NCBI RefSeq assembly: GCF_004798965.1
Contig: NZ_SDSD01000005.1
Coordinates: forward strand, 62,001 to 126,000
Source: Onishia niordana
GTDB lineage: Bacteria; Pseudomonadota; Gammaproteobacteria; Pseudomonadales; Halomonadaceae
Length of the DNA stretch: 64,000 nt
Direction of reading: 5' to 3'
Part shown: piece by piece, positions 46,381-58,332 of the stretch
Layout: every line of letters begins with the position of its first letter
Numbering within the stretch: the first letter of the stretch is position 1
Made by a program: the position numbers and the translations under genes
Notes under the pieces: generated by a model
Databases searched by the model: none
Told to the model about the DNA's origin: nothing
The model's input: only the letters and a program-made list of their open reading frames with translations

Positions 46381-47894
46381 TGGAAACCCTTGGCTACTTG
46401 ATGGACGGGTTTGGCGTCGCCCTGGCGCCGCACAACCTGATGTTCGCCCTGATGGGGGCTTTCCTTGGCACCCTGATCGGCGCTCTGCCGGGCCTGGGTC
46501 CTGCCAATGGCGTCGCGATCCTGATTCCGCTGGCCTTTACGCTGGGCCTGGCGCCGGAAACCGCGATGATCATGCTGACCTCGGTCTATGCCGGGGCCAT
46601 GTACGGCGGGCGCATTTCGTCGATCCTATTGAATATTCCCGGTGACGAGCCGGCGATGATGACCTGCCTCGACGGCTATCCGATGGCCCAACAAGGCAAG
46701 GCGTCCGAGGCGCTGGCCATTTCGGCCGTGGCGTCCTTTATCGGCAGCCTGGTGGCCACCGTGGGACTTATCCTGCTGGCACCGTTGCTTGCGGATTTCG
46801 CGCTGACCTTCGGGCCGGCCGAATACTTCGCCCTCTTTCTGCTGGCCTTCGCCACCCTTGGCGGCATCACCGGCAAGAACCCCATGAAGACAGTGGTCGC
46901 CGCGTCGATCGGTCTCATGATTGCTACCGTGGGCATCGACTCCACTGGTGTGCAGCGCTATACCTTCGGCACGCTGGAGCTTTATGAGGGTGTCGACTTC
47001 ATCATCGCCATCGTCGGCTTGTTCGCGATCTCCGAGCTCTTGTTCTTCATCGAAGAGAAGGCCGGCGGTGGCAAGGAAAAGATGGCCGTCAATAAGCTGA
47101 CCCTGACATGGAAGGATATCCGCAACATCCTGCCGTCAAGCTTTCGGGGTGGTGTGCTGGGCTTCATCGCCGGCGTGCTGCCGGGGGCAGGTGCGTCGCT
47201 GGGTAGCTTCATCGGCTATACGCTCGAGAAGAAGATGGTGGGCAAGAAGGGCTACTTCGGCAAAGGTGATCCGCGTGGCGTCGCGGGCCCCGAGGCGGGT
47301 AACAACGGTGCCTCGAGTGGTGCGCTGGTGCCCATGTTGACCCTGGGTGTGCCGGGCAGCGGCACCACCGCGGTGCTGCTTGCGCTGTTGATCTCGCTGA
47401 ACATTACGCCGGGACCGTTGATGTTCACGCAGAACGCCGACATCGTCTGGGGCGTGATTGCGGCGTTGTTGATCGGTAACTTCCTGCTTCTGTTGCTCAA
47501 CATTCCGCTGGTCGGCATCTTCGTCAAGCTGCTTTCGATACCACCGATGTTCCTGTTGCCGGTGGTGACCATGATTGCCTTCGTCGGTATCTACTCGATC
47601 AGTAACACCATCTTTGATCTCTACTTCATGGTGGCCTTCGGTGTGGCGGGGTATATCTTCCGTAAGCTGGAGCTTCCACTGGTGCCCATCATTCTCGGCT
47701 TGCTGCTGGGGCCAGAAATGGAAAAGAACCTGCGGCACGCGATGGAAATCTCCGATGGCGACTGGGCCATCCTGTGGGACAGCGGCCTGGCCATTGGCCT
47801 CTGGGTGTTTGCCGGCCTGGGCCTGATTCTGCCTTATATCGTCGGCCCACTGCTTCGCCGTCGCATGCAGGCAGGCGGATCTCAGGTGGATTGA
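46380..47894 (+). CDS. tctA: tripartite tricarboxylate transporter, large membrane subunit
   Basis: TctA forms the transport channel with about 12 helices. Conserved blocks are GALPGLGPANGVAILIPL, YGGRISSILLNIPGDEPAMM, DGYPMAQQGKASEALAISA and VAGPEAGNNGASSGALVPML. The 504-aa length is standard. A strong terminator follows, closing the tctCBA operon. Confidence 0.96.
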   Translation: METLGYLMDGFGVALAPHNLMFALMGAFLGTLIGALPGLGPANGVAILIPLAFTLGLAPETAMIMLTSVYAGAMYGGRISSILLNIPGDEPAMMTCLDGYPMAQQGKASEALAISAVASFIGSLVATVGLILLAPLLADFALTFGPAEYFALFLLAFATLGGITGKNPMKTVVAASIGLMIATVGIDSTGVQRYTFGTLELYEGVDFIIAIVGLFAISELLFFIEEKAGGGKEKMAVNKLTLTWKDIRNILPSSFRGGVLGFIAGVLPGAGASLGSFIGYTLEKKMVGKKGYFGKGDPRGVAGPEAGNNGASSGALVPMLTLGVPGSGTTAVLLALLISLNITPGPLMFTQNADIVWGVIAALLIGNFLLLLLNIPLVGIFVKLLSIPPMFLLPVVTMIAFVGIYSISNTIFDLYFMVAFGVAGYIFRKLELPLVPIILGLLLGPEMEKNLRHAMEISDGDWAILWDSGLAIGLWVFAGLGLILPYIVGPLLRRRMQAGGSQVD

Positions 47895-47930
47895 CACACG
47901 TTGTAACGTAACTTATTTGACACCCTTTGA

Positions 47931-47961
47931 GGCACCGACCGTCAGGTCGGTGCCTTTTTTT
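47931..47961 (+). terminator. terminator after tctA
   Basis: GGCACCGACC-GTCA-GGTCGGTGCC is a perfect 10-bp stem followed by seven T, 37 bases after tctA. Confidence 0.95.
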
Positions 47962-47990
47962 GTGCGGATCTCTCGGCATAAAGGCAGCGG

Positions 47991-48007
47991 TGCATCATTT
48001 CGGTGCC
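47991..48007 (+). promoter_or_regulatory. NtrC-like enhancer upstream of urtA
   Basis: TGCATCATTTCGGTGCC resembles the NtrC site TGCACCA-N3-TGGTGCA with a few mismatches, and a half-site TGCACCA stands at 48041. It lies about 190 bases upstream of the sigma-54 promoter, a usual enhancer distance. No other gene is seen in the 402-bp gap. Confidence 0.5.
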
Positions 48008-48186
48008 CGAGCTTATTTGAATCGCACTAAGCCTTATGGCTGCACCAAAAGTAAGCATGGAAGCGCCAAAAGAGAGCACGTGACGGGTCATGTGGTAGGC
48101 AAAAGCGGCAAACAAGGCAAATGCCTGTTTAATGAGATAATCCTAAATAAATGATTTTTAAGGGTTATTCAGCCTTTTCAGTGTCT

Positions 48187-48202
48187 TGGCATGTCCCTTG
48201 CG
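48187..48202 (+). promoter_or_regulatory. sigma-54 promoter of the urea operon
   Basis: TGGCATG-TCCC-TTGCG fits TGGCACG-N4-TTGCW with the invariant GG and GC and exact spacing. It lies 95 bases before urtA and implies nitrogen control. Confidence 0.75.
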
Positions 48203-48296
48203 ATGGGTGCTGGGCCGGCCAGTGCATGGCTGGCAGCGTCGCTGGATATTGCCGAACAATAATTTTTAATAACAAGACACTCTCAAGGAGATCCAT

Positions 48297-49598
48297 GTGA
48301 ACACTTCGACTCCGTCCGCTCGTTGGCTGGTCGCGGCCCTTCTCTCACTCGGTGTGGCCGTGCCGGCCCAGGCGCAGGAAAACGACCCCATCAAGGTCGG
48401 TATCCTGCACTCGCTTACCGGCACCATGGCGATCAGCGAATCCACCCTCAAGGACACCATGTTGATGCTGATCGAGCAGCAGAATGCCGAGGGTGGCCTG
48501 CTGGGGCGTCAGCTCGAACCCGTGGTCGTGGACCCGGCGTCCAACTGGCCGCTATTCGCCGAGAAGGCTCGTGAGCTGCTGGCGCAGGACAAGGTCGATG
48601 TGATCTTCGGCAATTGGACCTCGGTGTCTCGCAAGTCGGTGCTGCCGGTGGTCGAAGAACTCAACGGCCTGTTGTTCTATCCGGTGCAGTACGAGGGCGA
48701 GGAGTCTTCCGAGAATGTGTTCTATACCGGTGCAGCGCCCAATCAGCAGGCGATTCCCGCGGTTAACTACCTGAAGGACAACGTCGGCGTGGAGCGCTGG
48801 GTACTGGCCGGTACCGACTATGTCTATCCGCGTACCACCAACAAGATCCTCGAGGCCTACCTGAAGGGCCACGGTGTAGCCGATGAGGACATCATGATCA
48901 ATTACACGCCGTTTGGACATTCCGACTGGCAGAACATCGTCTCCGAGATCAAGCGTTTCGGCAGCGAAGGCAAGAAGACCGCGGTTGTCTCGACCATCAA
49001 TGGCGATGCCAACGTGCCGTTCTACCGTGAGCTCGGCAACCAGGGCATCGACGCCGCCGACATTCCGGTGGTCGCCTTCTCGGTGGGCGAGCAGGAACTG
49101 TCCGGTATCGATACGGGGCCGCTGGTCGGCCACCTGGCCGCGTGGAACTACTTCATGAGCGTCGACAACGACGCCAACTATGACTTCATCGATGCCTGGA
49201 TCGACTATACCGGCGATGAGATGTCGGTCACCAACGATCCCATGGAAGCGCATTACATCGGCTTCAACATGTGGCTCGAGGCGGTACGCAAGGCAGGCAC
49301 CGCCGACGTCGATGCGGTCAAGGACGCGATCATCGGCGTGACCGTACCCAACTTGACCGGTGGCTATGCGGCGATGATGCCCAACCACCACATCACCAAG
49401 CCGGTGCTGATTGGCGAGATCCAGGACAACGGTCAGTTTTCGGTGGTCTGGGAAACACCGTCCACGGTCGCAGGCGATGCCTGGTCGGACTACCTCGACG
49501 GCTCTCGCGACCTGATCAGCGATTGGCGCAAGCCCATGGAGTGCGGCAACTACAACGTGGTCGAGGGTAGCTGTGGTGGTGGTGTCGAGGCGGAATGA
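48297..49598 (+). CDS. urtA: urea ABC transporter, substrate-binding protein
   Basis: UrtA captures urea in the periplasm. The signal peptide is ARWLVAALLSLGVAVPAQAQ, and the mature start is ENDPIKVGILHSLTGTMAIS. Family blocks include WTSVSRKSVLPVVEELNGLL, FYPVQYEGEESSENVFYTGA and NHHITKPVLIGEIQDNGQF. AAGGAG at 48285-48290 selects the GTG at 48297; the ATG two bases earlier is followed at once by a stop. The length of 433 aa is typical. It is the first gene of the urea operon. Confidence 0.96.
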   Translation: MNTSTPSARWLVAALLSLGVAVPAQAQENDPIKVGILHSLTGTMAISESTLKDTMLMLIEQQNAEGGLLGRQLEPVVVDPASNWPLFAEKARELLAQDKVDVIFGNWTSVSRKSVLPVVEELNGLLFYPVQYEGEESSENVFYTGAAPNQQAIPAVNYLKDNVGVERWVLAGTDYVYPRTTNKILEAYLKGHGVADEDIMINYTPFGHSDWQNIVSEIKRFGSEGKKTAVVSTINGDANVPFYRELGNQGIDAADIPVVAFSVGEQELSGIDTGPLVGHLAAWNYFMSVDNDANYDFIDAWIDYTGDEMSVTNDPMEAHYIGFNMWLEAVRKAGTADVDAVKDAIIGVTVPNLTGGYAAMMPNHHITKPVLIGEIQDNGQFSVVWETPSTVAGDAWSDYLDGSRDLISDWRKPMECGNYNVVEGSCGGGVEAE

Positions 49599-49753
49599 GC
49601 CCGGATGCAGGCCTGCTTCCATCGGAGTAAGCGGGGTTTTGTCAGAAACTGACGGAAAGATCGCCGGGCCTGAGTGTCCTGCCCGGCGAACCAACAGGTG
49701 ATGCCAGCTCTCTTTTCCGCTGCTATTGCATTGCTTTACCAAAGGATATGTCC

Positions 49754-51346
49754 ATGAGGATCACCCGATACCTCACGCTATGGCTACTGCTGGTAGCTCT
49801 GGTTGGTACCGCACAGGCGCAGCAGGATGACCCCGCTAGGTCGCTTCTCGAGGCGCTTGCCAGTGCCTCCTATGCCGCCAAAGGCGAGGCGATTGACGCC
49901 ATCGTCGAAAGCGGGGACGCGCGCAGTCGTGCCTGGCTTGAAGCCCTCAACGACGGCAAGCTGCAAAAGAACAAGAAGACCGGTCAGTTCGTGGTGGTGT
50001 TGGCCAATCGCGGCCGGAACTGGCCGGTGGAAGACGCCTTGAGCGGTGAGCCGCTCGGCGAAATGTCCCGACGCGAGTTGGACCGTATCGGCATCAATAA
50101 TGCCCTGCGTGGCCAGCTACGTAGCACCCTTGCGGTGCTCGATCTGTACGTTGATAACCCTGATGCTCGTCTGCAGGCGGCCAACGACCTGCTCGGTCAG
50201 GTCGATGAGGCCATGATGGCGCCGCTCAATGCGGTGAGGGACCAAGAGTCTAATGAGGCGGTGCGGGACCGGCTGACCGAGGCGCTGGCCATTTATCGGC
50301 TCGAACAGGGCGACCCCCAGGCCATCGAGACTCTGCGCGGGAGCCTTCACCCTGAAGCCCGGGCCGCCCTTAACGGGGTCGTGGCCGGCGCCGATGCGAA
50401 GCTTGCCGCCGAGGCCAAGGCGGCCCTTTCCGGCATCGAGCAGACCCTCAAGATCAACCGCGGCGTCGAGACGCTCTATTTCGGCCTGAGCCTCGGGTCG
50501 GTGCTGGTGCTGGCGGCGATCGGTCTGGCCATCACCTTCGGTGTGATGGGGGTGATCAACATGGCGCACGGTGAGCTGATCATGCTCGGCGCCTATACCT
50601 CCTGGGGCATGCAGCAACTGCTGCCGGGCCAGCCGGGCCTTGCCGTGATCCTATCGATTCCGGCCGGCTTCCTGGTCGCAGGCTTGGCGGGTGTCGCCAT
50701 CGAGCGCTGCGTGATCCAGTTTCTCAAGGGGCGCCCGCTGGAGACGTTGCTTGCGACCTTTGGTGTCAGCCTGATTCTGCAGCAGTTGGTGCGCACGCTG
50801 ATTTCGCCGCTCAACCGTACCGTGGTCACCCCGGAGTGGATGAGCGGCTCATTGGTGATCAACGACGCCTTGTCGCTGACACTCAATCGCCTTTATGTCC
50901 TCGGCTTTGCGCTGCTGGTCTTTGCGGCACTGATGCTGGTCATGCGCCGCACCAGGCTCGGGCTCGAAGTTCGGGCGGTCACCCAGAATCGCGCCATGGC
51001 GCGCTCCATGGGCATCCGCGCGACCCGCGTCGATATGCTCACCTTCGGCCTCGGTGCCGGGGTGGCCGGGCTTGCCGGCGTGGCGCTGGCTCAGTTGACC
51101 AACGTCGGCCCCAACCTCGGCCAGAGCTACATCATCGATTCATTCATGGTGGTGGTGTTCGGCGGCGTCGGCAACCTGTGGGGCACCCTGGTGGCCGGCA
51201 TGTCGCTTGGGGTGATCAACCAGGTGCTGGAGCCCTGGGCCGGCGCTGTGCTCGCCAAGATCATCGTACTGGTCTTCATCATCCTGTTCATTCAGAAGCG
51301 GCCTCGCGGACTTTTTCCGCAGAAAGGCCGGGCGGCGGAGGGCTGA
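49754..51346 (+). CDS. urtB: urea ABC transporter, permease UrtB
   Basis: UrtB is a branched-chain-type permease with about 8 helices in the C-terminal half (LYFGLSLGSVLVLAAIGLAI, GVINMAHGELIMLGAYTSWG, ETLLATFGVSLILQQLVRTL). As in other UrtB proteins a signal peptide (LTLWLLLVALVGTAQA) and a 200-residue periplasmic Ala/Leu-rich domain come first. AAAGGA at 49741-49746 is 7 bases before the ATG at 49754, better than the one at 49748. The length is 530 aa. Confidence 0.95.
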   Translation: MRITRYLTLWLLLVALVGTAQAQQDDPARSLLEALASASYAAKGEAIDAIVESGDARSRAWLEALNDGKLQKNKKTGQFVVVLANRGRNWPVEDALSGEPLGEMSRRELDRIGINNALRGQLRSTLAVLDLYVDNPDARLQAANDLLGQVDEAMMAPLNAVRDQESNEAVRDRLTEALAIYRLEQGDPQAIETLRGSLHPEARAALNGVVAGADAKLAAEAKAALSGIEQTLKINRGVETLYFGLSLGSVLVLAAIGLAITFGVMGVINMAHGELIMLGAYTSWGMQQLLPGQPGLAVILSIPAGFLVAGLAGVAIERCVIQFLKGRPLETLLATFGVSLILQQLVRTLISPLNRTVVTPEWMSGSLVINDALSLTLNRLYVLGFALLVFAALMLVMRRTRLGLEVRAVTQNRAMARSMGIRATRVDMLTFGLGAGVAGLAGVALAQLTNVGPNLGQSYIIDSFMVVVFGGVGNLWGTLVAGMSLGVINQVLEPWAGAVLAKIIVLVFIILFIQKRPRGLFPQKGRAAEG

Positions 51347-51349
51347 TCC

Positions 51350-52530
51350 ATGACTTCATCAACTGCGATAACTGCGCTGCCTTCACGTGCGTCGAATTCA
51401 GCCATGTCTCCTTCAGGCATGTGGCTGACGCGGCCCTTTACCGAACGCTCGACTCGCCTGTTTCTCGGCGTGCTGACGCTGGCGCTTGCGTTGGTCACGG
51501 TGCTGCATCTGGCACTGCCCGAGGGGCATGCGCTGCACGTCTCGAGCTATACCGTGACGCTGCTCGGCAAGTACCTGTGCTATGCGCTGCTTGCTGTCGC
51601 GGTGGATCTGGTCTGGGGCTATCTGGGCATCCTGAGCCTCGGTCATGGCGCCTTCTTTGCCCTCGGTGGCTACGCCATGGGCATGTACCTGATGCGCCAG
51701 ATCGGTGATCGCGGCGTCTATGGCGATCCGGTGCTCCCGGACTTCATGGTCTTTCTCAACTGGGACAGCCTGCCGTGGTTCTGGCACGGCTTCGACATGG
51801 CCGGTTTCGCCTTCCTGATGGTGTTGCTGGCGCCGGGGCTGCTGGCCCTGGTGTTCGGCTTCCTGGCCTTTCGCTCCCGGGTCACCGGCGTCTATCTGTC
51901 GATCATTACCCAGGCGCTGACCTTCGCCCTGATGCTCGCGTTCTTTCGCAACGAGATGGGCTTTGGCGGCAACAATGGCCTGACCGATTTCCGTGAGCTG
52001 CTGGGCTTTGACCTGAGAAGCGATGCCACGCGACTGGGACTCTTCCTGGCCTCCGGCGTGGCACTGGCGCTCGGTTATGTGGTGTGTCGTGGCATCGTCG
52101 CCAGCAAGCTTGGCCGGGTCTGTGTGGCCTCTCGCGATGCCGAGGCCCGGGTGCGCTTCCTGGGCTACCGAGTCGAGCGGGTGCAGCTTTTCGTGTTCGT
52201 GGTCTCGGCGATGCTCGCGGGCGTGGCTGGCTCTCTTTATGTACCCCAGGTGGGCATCATCAATCCCAGCGAATTCTCGCCGCTGTTCTCCATCGAGGTC
52301 GTGGTATGGGTAGCACTGGGCGGTCGTGGCACCTTGTATGGCGCTGTCATCGGCGCGGTACTGGTCAACTACGCCAAGACCGTCTTCACCGGCGTGATGC
52401 CGGATGCCTGGCTGTTCGCCCTCGGTGGGCTCTTCGTGGTGGTTACGGTACTGCTGCCCAAGGGCATCGCCGGGCTGATGACCCGGCGTTCCAAGCCGGA
52501 TAACCCGACGTCACTCAAGGAGGCAACGCC

Positions 52531-52534
<4 letters not shown>
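51350..52534 (+). CDS. urtC: urea ABC transporter, permease UrtC
   Basis: UrtC is the second permease. About nine helices follow a non-conserved Ser-rich lead of about 30 residues, and key segments are LVWGYLGILSLGHGAFFALG, GVYLSIITQALTFALMLAFF and NEMGFGGNNGLTDFRELLGF. The 394-aa length is normal. GGAGGG lies 9-10 bases before the ATG, which is 3 bases after urtB. Confidence 0.95.
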
Positions 52535-53360
<826 letters not shown>

Positions 53361-53361
<1 letters not shown>

Positions 53362-54059
53362 TGCTCGCGATTGACAAACTCAACCAGTTCTATGGCGAGA
53401 GCCATACCCTCTGGGATCTTGATCTTGAGGTGCCCAAGGGCGAGTGCACCTGCGTGATGGGACGCAACGGCGTGGGCAAGACGACTCTGCTCAAGTGCGT
53501 GATGGGCGAGGTGCCGATCAAGAGCGGCAGCCTGCACCTTGATGGCGATGTGGAGCTTGGCAGCAAGCGCCTCGAGGATCGCTCCCGGCTCGGCATCGGC
53601 TATGTGCCTCAGGGCCGTCAGATCTTTCCGCTATTGAGCGTCGAGGAAAACCTGCGCACCGGGCTTGCCGCGCGCAAGGACGGGAGTCGGCGTATTCCTG
53701 AGCGGATCTTCGAGCTGTTTCCGGTACTCGATGAGATGCGCCATCGCCGCGGCGGTGACCTGTCCGGCGGGCAGCAGCAGCAGCTGGCGATCGGGCGGGC
53801 GCTGGTGATCGAGCCGCGTCTTTTGATCCTCGACGAGCCGGGGGAGGGCATCCAGCCCAATATCGTCGCCCAGATCGGCGAAGTGATCCGCCGGTTGATC
53901 CGCGAAGATGGCCTGACCGTGCTGCTGGTCGAGCAGAAGCTGCCCTTCGCCCGCAAGTACGCCGACCGCTTCACGATCCTCGATCGTGGCCGCCCGGTGG
54001 CCAGCGGGGGCATCGGCGATCTCTCCGATGACCTGATCAAAAGACACCTGACCGTATGA
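53361..54059 (+). CDS. urtE: urea ABC transporter, ATPase UrtE
   Basis: UrtE is the second ATPase. It begins MLAIDKLNQFYGESHTLWDL. Walker A is MGRNGVGKTTLLKCVMG, the signature DLSGGQQQQLAIGRALV and Walker B LLILDEPGEGIQPNIVAQI. The length of 232 aa is typical. It overlaps urtD by one base (TGATG) and ureD by four (ATGA), so uptake and hydrolysis genes form one coupled operon. Confidence 0.95.
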
Positions 54060-54997
54060 TTGTCGACGCGCCTTTGAATCCCGCTAAGGGACGCCCTGTG
54101 CCCAGCGATCATGCCATCGCCAGCGGCCATCGCTTCGATGGCGAGCGCTACTGGGCCGCCGCCATCGAGCTAGGCTTTGGCCGTCGCGAGGAGCCCGCCG
54201 GCAGCATCACGCGCCTGGTCCGGGCTCGCCACCAGGGCCCGCTGAGAGTTCAGCGCCCCTTTTACCCCGAACCCCGCGATGCCAAGGGAGAGGCCGGCAG
54301 CTGCCATGTCTATCTGCTCCACCCGCCCGGCGGGCTGGTCAGCGGCGATGCGCTCTCGATCCGCGCCGAGGTGGGCGAGGGCGCCCGGGCGCTGATTACC
54401 ACGCCGGCCGCCAACAAGCTTTACCGGGCCGACAGCCACGGAGTGGCCTGGACGCAACACACCCGGCTCAGGGTCGAGGCCGGCGGAGAACTCGAGTGGC
54501 TACCCCAGGAGACCATCGCCTTCGATGGTTCCCGCGGGGTACAGAGCACCGAGCTTTCGCTTGCCGAGGGAGCGCTCTGTCTGGGCTGGGAGGTGCTGGC
54601 GTTGGGGCGTCCGGCCGGTGAGCTGCCGTTCGTCTCCGGGCATCTCGAGCAGCGTTTCTCGCTCACCCGGGACGGTCGTCCGCTGTGGCATGAGCGTCAG
54701 CTTCTCGACCCCACGCACCCGCGTTTCGCGGGTCGCTGGGGGCAGGGTGGTGCCAGCGTTCAAGCCACCCTCTGGGCGGTGGGACTCGCTGACGAGGCAG
54801 GCGCCGTTGCCATGCTGCGCCAAGCGCTGCCGGCATCTCCCCGCTGGGCGGTGACGGTGCGCCAGGGCGTATTGCTGCTGCGTTATCTCGGCGATGAACG
54901 CAACGAGGCCTGGGCGCTTTGCCAGGAAGCCTGGAAGCTTCTGCGGCCATTGTTGCTGGGGCGAGAGGCCAGCGTGCCGCGGATCTGGATGACCTGA
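54056..54997 (+). CDS. ureD: urease accessory protein UreD
   Basis: UreD (UreH) scaffolds nickel insertion into apo-urease with UreF and UreG. Features are [33 protein letters not shown] and [13 protein letters not shown]. The protein ends about 11 residues beyond [10 protein letters not shown]. The length of 313 aa is slightly long at the N-terminus, where the ATG overlaps urtE; an internal start is possible. Confidence 0.93.
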   Translation: MIVDAPLNPAKGRPVPSDHAIASGHRFDGERYWAAAIELGFGRREEPAGSITRLVRARHQGPLRVQRPFYPEPRDAKGEAGSCHVYLLHPPGGLVSGDALSIRAEVGEGARALITTPAANKLYRADSHGVAWTQHTRLRVEAGGELEWLPQETIAFDGSRGVQSTELSLAEGALCLGWEVLALGRPAGELPFVSGHLEQRFSLTRDGRPLWHERQLLDPTHPRFAGRWGQGGASVQATLWAVGLADEAGAVAMLRQALPASPRWAVTVRQGVLLLRYLGDERNEAWALCQEAWKLLRPLLLGREASVPRIWMT

Positions 54998-55005
54998 CAG
55001 CAGCC

Positions 55006-55110
55006 GGAAGCTTGAAGCCAGCAGTTGGAAGAGATCGCCATCCGGCCAATGGGGGCTTCAGGCTTCCATCTTCCAGGCGCGTAGCGTCGCTCTTCCAGCT
55101 TGGAAGCGAC
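55006..55110. repeat. GGAAGC/GCTTCC repeat block between ureD and ureA
   Basis: In the 158-bp gap, GGAAGCTTGAAGCC (55006-55019) pairs with GGCTTCAGGCTTCC (55054-55067) with one mismatch, and a second hairpin GTCGCTCTTCCA / TGGAAGCGAC follows (55086-55110). It resembles a dispersed intergenic repeat and has no coding potential. Confidence 0.6.
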
Positions 55111-55155
55111 AGCCTGGGCACAGCAGAGAAACAACATGATTTGGGAGCTACTGCG

Positions 55156-55458
55156 ATGGAACTAACTCCGAGAGACAAGGACAAGCTGCTGCTCTTTACG
55201 GCGGCGCTGCTCGCCGAGCGCCGCCGTGATCGCGGGCTCAAGCTCAACTATCCCGAGGCGGTGGCGCTGATCAGCGCCGAGATCATGGAAGGCGCCCGTG
55301 ACGGGCGCAGCGTGGCCGAGATGATGAGCGCGGGACGCGAGATCCTGACCCGCGAGGATGTCATGGAAGGGGTCGCCGAGATGGTCGACGAGGTACAGGT
55401 CGAGGCGACCTTTGCGGATGGGACCAAGCTTGTCACCGTTCACAACCCGATCGTCTAA
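55156..55458 (+). CDS. ureA: urease gamma subunit
   Basis: This is the smallest structural subunit of nickel urease. The protein begins [20 protein letters not shown] and contains [20 protein letters not shown] and [18 protein letters not shown], all standard. The frame is open far upstream, but GGGAG 9 bases before the ATG at 55156 gives the normal 100 aa. Confidence 0.97.
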   Translation: MELTPRDKDKLLLFTAALLAERRRDRGLKLNYPEAVALISAEIMEGARDGRSVAEMMSAGREILTREDVMEGVAEMVDEVQVEATFADGTKLVTVHNPIV

Positions 55459-55468
55459 GGAGAGCGCG

Positions 55469-55881
55469 ATGATTCCCGGCGAATATCAGTTGAAAGACGG
55501 CGAGATCGCGCTGTGTGAGGGGCTCACGCGGATCACTGTGACGGTTGCCAATACCGGTGATCGGCCGGTTCAGATTGGCTCGCACTATCACTTCTTCGAG
55601 GCTAATCCGGCGCTTGATTTCGACCGTGCTCCGACCCGCGGCCATCGCCTGGACGTGGCCGCGGGAACGGCGATTCGCTTCGAACCCGGCCAGAAGCGCG
55701 AGGTGACGCTGATTCCCTACACGGGCAGCCGCATCGTCTATGGCTTCCGGGGGGAGGTCATGGGTGAGCTCTCTAATGCGCCCGCCGACGCACGACCTAG
55801 CGCGCCCGCCGACGCGCGACCTAACGCGCCCGACGATGCGCGAACCCCGTCATCCGATGATGCCGATCAAGGAGAGTCGTC

Positions 55882-55885
<4 letters not shown>
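55469..55885 (+). CDS. ureB: urease beta subunit with a repeat C-terminal tail
   Basis: This is the second structural subunit. [39 protein letters not shown] and [19 protein letters not shown] are typical. The family is about 100-106 aa; here a 36-residue tail follows, with three tandem 8-residue units of the form [NS]AP[AD]DAR[PT] (residues 103-126; 24-bp DNA units at 55775-55846) and an acidic end. AAGGAGAG precedes the ATG, and the stop overlaps ureC. Confidence 0.96.
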
Positions 55886-57603
<1,718 letters not shown>

Positions 57604-57658
57604 GCAGTGGGTGATGACCACACGTCAAGCGGCGCCGGTGGCAGGTCGAAGTGAGGGG

Positions 57659-57680
57659 CTTTTGCCAGGGACGGCAAAAG
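57659..57680 (+). terminator. hairpin in the ureC-ureE gap
   Basis: CTTTTGCC-AGGGAC-GGCAAAAG is a perfect 8-bp stem in the only sizeable gap after ureC (156 bp). No T-tract follows, so it may be an mRNA processing or attenuating element rather than an end. A weak -35/-10 pair (TTTACA, 17 bp, CATAGG) follows it. Confidence 0.45.
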
Positions 57681-57759
57681 TAGCGTACAGGGAAGTATTT
57701 ACAGTGCCCCGCGAGACTGCCATAGGATCAGCCGCGAAAAATGTCTAGAGAAGATGCCA

Positions 57760-58332
57760 ATGCTGAAATTGATCGAACGCCTGGGGCCCATCGAGGCGAG
57801 CCAGGCCAGCGACACCCTGACGCTGCCCTTCGAGCTTCGCATGCGCGGGCGCCTCAAGGCGCAGACCGATGGCGGTCAGGACGTGGGGCTATTTCTCGAC
57901 CGTGGCCCGGTGCTGCGGGAGGGAGAAGGCCTCGCGACCGAGAACGGCGAGATCGTGATCATCCGCGCTGCCGCCGAACCGGTGGTGACGGCCCGCGTCG
58001 AGGCCGGCCTGGCCCTGGCGAGACTCTGCTATCACCTCGGCAACCGCCATGTGGCACTGGCCATCGGTGCCGACGACGAGGGCGGCTGGGTGCGCTTCCC
58101 GCCGGATCATGTGCTGGAGGAGCTGGCCACGCGGCTGGGGGCCCGCGTGATGCATCATGAGGCCCCCTTCGATCCCGAATCCGGCGCCTATGCCCAGGCG
58201 GGCCACGATCATGACCATTCACACGGGCATTCACACGGGCATTCACACGGGCATTCGCACGCTCATTCTCACGATCATTCCCATGAGTCGGACAATGGGC
58301 ATACCGCGCCTGAGCATGGCCATGTCCACTGA
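57760..58332 (+). CDS. ureE: urease accessory metallochaperone UreE
   Basis: UreE carries Ni(II) to the urease assembly complex. The N-terminal domain begins MLKLIERLGP, with LPFELRMRGRLKAQ; the nickel-binding part has CYHLGNRHVALAI. The C-terminal 40 residues are a His-rich tail with about 15 His, built by a 12-bp DNA repeat (about 58216-58260). AGAGAAG favours the ATG at 57760 over 57754. Confidence 0.95.
   Translation: MLKLIERLGPIEASQASDTLTLPFELRMRGRLKAQTDGGQDVGLFLDRGPVLREGEGLATENGEIVIIRAAAEPVVTARVEAGLALARLCYHLGNRHVALAIGADDEGGWVRFPPDHVLEELATRLGARVMHHEAPFDPESGAYAQAGHDHDHSHGHSHGHSHGHSHAHSHDHSHESDNGHTAPEHGHVH

Noticed and set aside
47136..47897. Antisense frame of 253 codons over tctA
   Set aside because: The His/Gln-rich translation is typical of a reverse-strand shadow; tctA is certain.
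58216..58260. Short regular repeats that could suggest a CRISPR array
   Set aside because: The 12-bp units abut, have no spacers and encode the His tail of UreE.
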